This document shows, piece after piece, positions 59,975 through 64,000 of a stretch of 64,000 bases of DNA. Position 1 is the stretch's first letter, and every line of letters begins with the position of its first letter. The notes under the pieces were generated by a model. The model did no database searches. It had not been told where the DNA came from and worked only from the letters and a program-made list of their open reading frames with translations. The translations under genes and the position numbers were made by a program. The stretch comes from Hyphomicrobiales bacterium (GTDB lineage: Bacteria; Pseudomonadota; Alphaproteobacteria; Rhizobiales; Aestuariivirgaceae). The stretch is taken from assembly GCA_016185245.1 (NCBI GenBank), contig JACPNZ010000051.1, forward strand, positions 62,001 through 126,000. The letters are read 5' to 3'.

Positions 59975-61435
59975 ATGGCCCCATTGCCCATCCCATTCCG
60001 TCCCGCCGTCGAACTTGCCCGGCTCTTGCGCAGCCGCAAGATCGGGGCTCCGGAGCTCCTGGACCTTTGCCTCGAACAATATGAACGGCACAATGGCGCC
60101 CTCAATGCGGTGGTCGTGACCGACATCGCACGGGCGAAAAAGGCGGCGGCGGCGGCCGACCGGCGACTGAAGGCGGGAAAGCCCCTCGGCATTTTCGACG
60201 GCGTGCCGATGACGGCGAAGGAAAGCTTCGACTGGGCGGGTAAGCCCTCGACCCACGGGGCTCCCCTCTTCCGCGACAATATCGCCAAGAGCGATGCCGT
60301 AGCACTGTCGCGGCTCACCGCGGCGGGTGCCATCATGTACGGCAAGACCAACGTGCCGCTGATGCTGGCCGACTGGCAGAGCTACAATGACATCTATGGC
60401 ACCACCAACAATCCCTGGGACCTGACGCGGTCGCCCGGCGGGTCGTCGGGCGGCAGTGCGGTGGCACTCGCAACCGGCATGAGTGCCCTTGAAATCGGCT
60501 CCGACATCGGCGCCTCGATCCGCAATCCGGCGCATTATTGCGGCGTCTATGGCCACAAGCCGACGTGGAATGTGGTGCCCTATCGCGGGCATTATCTCCC
60601 CGGCATGGTGCAGACCTCCGACATCACCGTGGCGGGACCGCTGGCCCGATCGGCCCGCGATCTTGCCGCCATGCTGGGACTTCTCGCCGGGGCCGATGGG
60701 TTGGAGGCGCGGGGCACGGTCATCAGGCTGCCCAAATCCACACAAACGTCGCTGAAGGAATTCCGGGTGACGGTGATGACGACCGATCCGGTGAGCGAGG
60801 TCGACCAGCCGGTGCAGGAGATGATCGGCAAGCTCGCCCAGTTCCTGGGCCGACGCGTGAAGAAGCTGTCGCTGACGGCGCGGCCCAATTTTTCGACGCA
60901 GGAGGCGATGGGCGTCTATGTCGCGCTGTTGCGTTCGGCCACCAGCCGGCGGCAGTCGAACAAGGAATTCGCCGACAACCAAGCCAAGGTTGCCACGCTC
61001 CCGGCCAGCGACGACAGCTACTATGCCCAGATGCTGCGGGCCTATGTCATGCCGCATCGGACCTGGCTCATGGTCAGCGAGCGGCGTCACCAGATGCGGC
61101 TCCTGTGGGAGCAGTTCTTCGCGGACTGGGACGTATTGCTGTGCCCCGCCGCTGCCTCCGCCGCTTTCTCCCACGACCATGTGGGCGAACGCCATGAGCG
61201 CACCATTCCGGTCAACGGCCATCGCGTGCCGACCACCGATCAGCTATTCTGGGCGGGCTATTCGGGATGTTTCCTGCTGCCCTCCACCGTGGCGCCGCTC
61301 GGCCTCACGCCGCAGGGCCTGCCATCGGGCGTGCAGATCGTCACCCGTCAATATGGCGACTTGACCTCGATCCGCTTCGCCGAACTGCTCGAGAAGGAAT
61401 ACGCCGGTTTCGTGCCGCCGCCGGGCTATGCCTGA
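59975..61435 (+). CDS. amidase (amidase signature family)
   Basis: A 486-residue Ser-cisSer-Lys hydrolase. K82 in TAKESFDW, cis-serine at 157 in SPGGSSGGSAVA and nucleophile S181 in GSDIGASIRNPA are all present. Related enzymes hydrolyse simple or aryl amides, or act as GatA-like subunits; no gatB/C neighbours, so a catabolic amidase. Convergent with the DMSP lyase-like gene (10-base overlap) and divergent from the EamA gene. Confidence 0.92.
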   Translation: MAPLPIPFRPAVELARLLRSRKIGAPELLDLCLEQYERHNGALNAVVVTDIARAKKAAAAADRRLKAGKPLGIFDGVPMTAKESFDWAGKPSTHGAPLFRDNIAKSDAVALSRLTAAGAIMYGKTNVPLMLADWQSYNDIYGTTNNPWDLTRSPGGSSGGSAVALATGMSALEIGSDIGASIRNPAHYCGVYGHKPTWNVVPYRGHYLPGMVQTSDITVAGPLARSARDLAAMLGLLAGADGLEARGTVIRLPKSTQTSLKEFRVTVMTTDPVSEVDQPVQEMIGKLAQFLGRRVKKLSLTARPNFSTQEAMGVYVALLRSATSRRQSNKEFADNQAKVATLPASDDSYYAQMLRAYVMPHRTWLMVSERRHQMRLLWEQFFADWDVLLCPAAASAAFSHDHVGERHERTIPVNGHRVPTTDQLFWAGYSGCFLLPSTVAPLGLTPQGLPSGVQIVTRQYGDLTSIRFAELLEKEYAGFVPPPGYA

Positions 61436-62052
61436 GCGACGAGCTTCGCCGGCGTCGCCGTGTCGCTGGTCCAGCACCACAGCGCAAGCAGCGGCTTGTC
61501 TTGGGTTCTGGTGGCGTGCACGACGTTGGGAGCGTGCCAGATGGTGCTGCCGGCGGACTTTGGCGTGAGATCCTCGGAACCCTTGCGCCATTCGGCACCT
61601 GAGGTCAGCGGCCAGTAGAGTTCCGGTGCCGGATGATAGTGGTCGCGGTAGTGACGGCCGGGACCCAGCATCAGAAGGCCGAGCAGGAAATCCTCGCCGG
61701 GGAAGAAGCCGCGCGGGCCCACCAGCTCGCACCAGCCGTAGTTGGCGACAAAACCTTCGCCCAACAGTGCGTCGGTATAGTGGATGCTCCGGCACCATTG
61801 CAGATGGGGCTCGACCGCCGCCAGCGCCGCGGCCAACCTCGCATCGAGCAGCATGGTTTCGGCGATGCACTGGGACAGATAGTGGGTGACCGGCAAGGAC
61901 CGCGCCACCGGGTGGACCAGAGCGGCCGCATCGCGGCGCTGGCCGGCGAGCCGGGCGAGCACGGTGTCGACGCCTTCGCCCTTACTTTTCGCGAGGCCGC
62001 CGATGATGGCGTCGATCAGCCAGTTCAAGTTTTCAAGCAACAGGTAGGGCAT
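61426..62052 (-). CDS. dimethylsulfoniopropionate lyase family cupin
   Basis: A 208-residue protein of the DddL/DddQ/DddW cupin group. The metal motif reads GPGRHYRDHYHPAPELYWPLTSGAEW in outline, with candidate ligands H134, H138, Y139, H140 and E144, and a later H179 in NVVHATR. DddQ-like enzymes split DMSP into dimethyl sulfide and acrylate. Many family members in soil bacteria have no shown DMSP activity, so substrate is open. Ends convergent with the amidase; the alcohol dehydrogenase gene lies upstream on the same strand with a 72-base gap. Confidence 0.78.
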   Translation of the reverse strand: MPYLLLENLNWLIDAIIGGLAKSKGEGVDTVLARLAGQRRDAAALVHPVARSLPVTHYLSQCIAETMLLDARLAAALAAVEPHLQWCRSIHYTDALLGEGFVANYGWCELVGPRGFFPGEDFLLGLLMLGPGRHYRDHYHPAPELYWPLTSGAEWRKGSEDLTPKSAGSTIWHAPNVVHATRTQDKPLLALWCWTSDTATPAKLVAQA

Positions 62053-62124
62053 GGCCGGGTCTTAGCATGCCGGGAAAAACTGGGAAGAGGTGCGACTTCC
62101 GGTAGGCTTAACGGTCCACGGCCA

Positions 62125-63267
62125 TCATGCCAGCGCGTAAACTTTCTCGGCCAGCATCAGGAGGTCGGCATCGCTCGGGTAGCGTAGGGTCGACTTGCGC
62201 ATCGGCTGGTTGGCCGGCAGGGCCATGTGCGCGGCGAGAAGCTCGGGCCGATTCAGTTCGAGCCCGTCGCCCGCCAGAGACACCTTGATGCCGGTCGAGC
62301 GCAGAAGCCGGTCGAACCCCGAAACCGCATCGGCAACGCCCATGGCGGCGGCAACCCTGGCGAAGGCTTGCGGGTTGCCTTCCGCCGCCCAGCCGATAGT
62401 GGCGAGCATGGCAAGGCCGGTGGCCCGGCCATGGGGAATGGGAGCGAGATCGGCGAGGGCATGGGAGATATTGTGGGCAAGTGCCGTGCCGCAATTATCG
62501 ATGCCGATGCCGCCGTAGCAGGAGCCCAACAGCATGGCGCCGCGGGCTTCGATGTCGGCGGGGTTCTTCACGGCGCGCTCGAGATTGGCGGCGATAAGCG
62601 AAACAGCCTTGTGGCAATAGAGATCGCTGCCCGGCGTTGCGTGCTTGTTGGTGCAGGCCTCGATGGCGTGGACCAGGGCATCAAGCCCGGTCGCCGCCGT
62701 AACCTGGGGCGGAACCGCAACCGACAATTCCGGATCGAGGATCGCAACGTCGGGCTTCAGTTCCTCGCCCCAGGCCCAGACCTTGGCCTTGGCGGCATTG
62801 GCAAAGACCGAGACGCGGGTGACCTCGGAACCGGTTCCCGCCGTGGTCGGGATGGCGATGATGGGCAGGCGATTGGCGGGGAGCGGTGTTGCACATAGCT
62901 CGTAGGCCGAGGCGGGCAGGCCGGTGACGGTACAACAGGCGACGAGCTTGGCCGTATCGAGAGCCGAGCCGCCGCCCAGTCCGACGATGGCCATGGCCTT
63001 CAAGTCGCCAGCGATCGCCGCGGCGGCATCGATGTCGGTGGCCTTGGGCTCGCCCTTGAAGCCATCATAGACGGTCGCCGGGTGGCCGGCCTCGGCAAGG
63101 ATGGCGAGGGCCCTGGCGGTGATGCCGAGCCCCGCAAGCGCCGGATCGGCGACCAGGAGGATGGGGGCTCCACGACCCGCCAGCGCGGTCGCCTTGGGGC
63201 CGAGCTCAGTGAGCCTGCCGGCGCCGAAGATGATTTCGGGGACACGGCTCAGGACGAAGGGCTTCAT
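62125..63267 (-). CDS. iron-containing alcohol dehydrogenase
   Basis: A 380-residue group III (Fe-ADH) dehydrogenase. NAD-binding GLGGGSALDTAKL near 100, PTTAGTGSEVTR near 140, and iron ligands in the stretch TGLDALVHAIEAC through NISHALADLAPIPHG near 190-275. Start MKPFVLSRVPEIIFG at the ATG 63265-63267. It resembles DddB-type enzymes, which oxidise 3-hydroxypropionate during DMSP use. Its position before the DMSP lyase-like gene makes that attractive, but many Fe-ADHs have other substrates. Confidence 0.9.
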   Translation of the reverse strand: MKPFVLSRVPEIIFGAGRLTELGPKATALAGRGAPILLVADPALAGLGITARALAILAEAGHPATVYDGFKGEPKATDIDAAAAIAGDLKAMAIVGLGGGSALDTAKLVACCTVTGLPASAYELCATPLPANRLPIIAIPTTAGTGSEVTRVSVFANAAKAKVWAWGEELKPDVAILDPELSVAVPPQVTAATGLDALVHAIEACTNKHATPGSDLYCHKAVSLIAANLERAVKNPADIEARGAMLLGSCYGGIGIDNCGTALAHNISHALADLAPIPHGRATGLAMLATIGWAAEGNPQAFARVAAAMGVADAVSGFDRLLRSTGIKVSLAGDGLELNRPELLAAHMALPANQPMRKSTLRYPSDADLLMLAEKVYALA

Positions 63268-63352
63268 GGGAATTCCCGGATTGGCGTTACGCCCCGCAAT
63301 ATGGTCGACCCGCCGGCCGGTCAAGCGTGAGGGTTTCTCACCTAGACATGCT

Positions 63353-64000
63353 CTAGGCTATTCCCGGCCCGGTGATCTCCTTCAGAAGCTTGCGGTAGAT
63401 CGCCTCGCCATAGTCCCGGTAGTCGTTGACCGACACGACAAAGTGGCCGTCGCCGCCGACCACCTGGTTCTCGAAGTAGATATCGAGCGTCGGCCATTCG
63501 TTGAGGATGACGAGGCCGTTGATGGAGATGCCCTGCGCCACCACCCGGTCGCGCACCTGCCACACCGGCGGGCCGACATTGTTGCGGCCGTCGGAGGAGA
63601 TATCGATCACCCGGCGGCTGGCCGACGGGCCCGAGGCGAAGAGGCCGGCGGAAAAGAGCAGCGCGCTGGCAATCGAGGTGCCGCCTTCGGCGAGACGGCG
63701 CGGCGTGCGTGACAAGATACCGCCGAGTTCGTCGGCGTCGGCATCGCCTGCCAGCACGGCCCACGGCACGACGACCCTCTGGCTGTTGAGATCGGACCAT
63801 TGCAGGGCCGCGACCGCAATGCGCTGCCGGGGTCCGGTGCGGACCGCCCGCTTGATCTCAGGCCGCCGGAAGGCTTCGCCGAGACCCTGCATCTGCAGGC
63901 GGAATTCACCTGCGTCGACGCTGAAGGAGCAGTCGATGGCCAAGACCAGAGCCAGGTCGACTTCGGCTAAAGCAGCCCTGGCCTGAGTCAAATAGGCGCC
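63353..64000 (-). CDS. DUF1194 (von Willebrand A-like) protein, N-terminus outside window
   Basis: A 3' part of at least 215 residues of a DUF1194 protein with a vWA fold. The MIDAS motif is LAIDCSFSVDAGEF (DxSxS), followed by QWSDLNSQRVVVPWAVL, GGTSIASALLFSA and RRVIDISSDGRNNVG. The frame stays open to base 64000 with no good start (only a TTG at 63989), and members usually begin with a signal peptide, so the gene most likely starts beyond the window. Probably periplasmic; function unknown. Confidence 0.82.
   Translation of the reverse strand, partial: GAYLTQARAALAEVDLALVLAIDCSFSVDAGEFRLQMQGLGEAFRRPEIKRAVRTGPRQRIAVAALQWSDLNSQRVVVPWAVLAGDADADELGGILSRTPRRLAEGGTSIASALLFSAGLFASGPSASRRVIDISSDGRNNVGPPVWQVRDRVVAQGISINGLVILNEWPTLDIYFENQVVGGDGHFVVSVNDYRDYGEAIYRKLLKEITGPGIA

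Noticed and set aside
1-64000. CRISPR arrays, insertion sequences, prophage, tRNA and rRNA genes
   Set aside because: No spaced direct repeats, transposase or integrase motifs, T-loop words in intergenic space or rRNA-like sequence were seen; gaps are mostly short.

Overview
The window is high-GC bacterial chromosome with dense, short-gapped operons. Gene content and style (PuuD-type urate hydroxylase, BMP-type purine ABC transporter, TolB/TPR-fused class III cyclase, heterotetrameric sarcosine oxidase, GcvT-fused dehydrogenases, DUF1194 protein) point to an alphaproteobacterium, most likely Hyphomicrobiales; this is inferred from gene families, not from a marker alignment. Many genes are joined by ATGA/GTGA stop-start overlaps, so the operon calls are strong. 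No rRNA, tRNA, CRISPR array, insertion sequence or prophage was recognised. Region 1 (1-11.4 kb): the start of an MFS transporter, a glutamine amidotransferase-like protein, then a six-gene minus-strand operon (8143 to 1086). It encodes an FAD subunit and a fused 2Fe-2S/molybdopterin hydroxylase, a 6-hydroxynicotinate reductase-like flavo-iron-sulfur protein, a UPF0280 (ApbE-like) protein and two tandem 'amino acid synthesis' (AA_synth/DUF1185) paralogues. This looks like an uncharacterised N-heterocycle degradation pathway and is the best candidate for an undescribed system. Divergent from it is an adenylate cyclase/TolB/TPR protein coupled to a hydratase, followed by a RidA protein. Region 2 (11.5-33.7 kb): an almost complete purine-to-glycerate pathway. 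uraH-xdhA-xdhB-xdhC, a BMP-type ABC transporter, puuD, uraD and guaD lie on the minus strand, with allantoicase and ureidoglycolate lyase convergent to them. A LysR regulator, glycerate kinase, tartronate semialdehyde reductase, hydroxypyruvate isomerase, glyoxylate carboligase and an IclR regulator carry the glyoxylate onward. No allantoinase is in the window. PuuD is abnormal: its membrane domain is duplicated in tandem. Region 3 (33.9-47.6 kb): housekeeping and mixed genes. These include small membrane proteins, a universal stress protein, a zinc metallopeptidase, a ketopantoate reductase-like protein, an AMP-forming CoA ligase, nadE, gltX, a hicAB module whose toxin gene is frameshifted, two GSTs, an XRE regulator / PhnD-like protein / GST operon, a desaturase, a glycosyltransferase and HU. 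Region 4 (47.7-64 kb): C1 and methylated-compound catabolism. It holds a dimethylglycine/sarcosine dehydrogenase-like protein, the soxBDAG sarcosine oxidase operon, a P450, an MttB-family methyltransferase, an EamA exporter, an amidase, a DMSP lyase-family cupin, an iron-containing alcohol dehydrogenase and a partial DUF1194 protein. Two copies of one palindromic intergenic repeat (about 30.0 kb and 54.2 kb, opposite orientation) tie the region to a genome-wide repeat family; one copy lies inside the sox operon.
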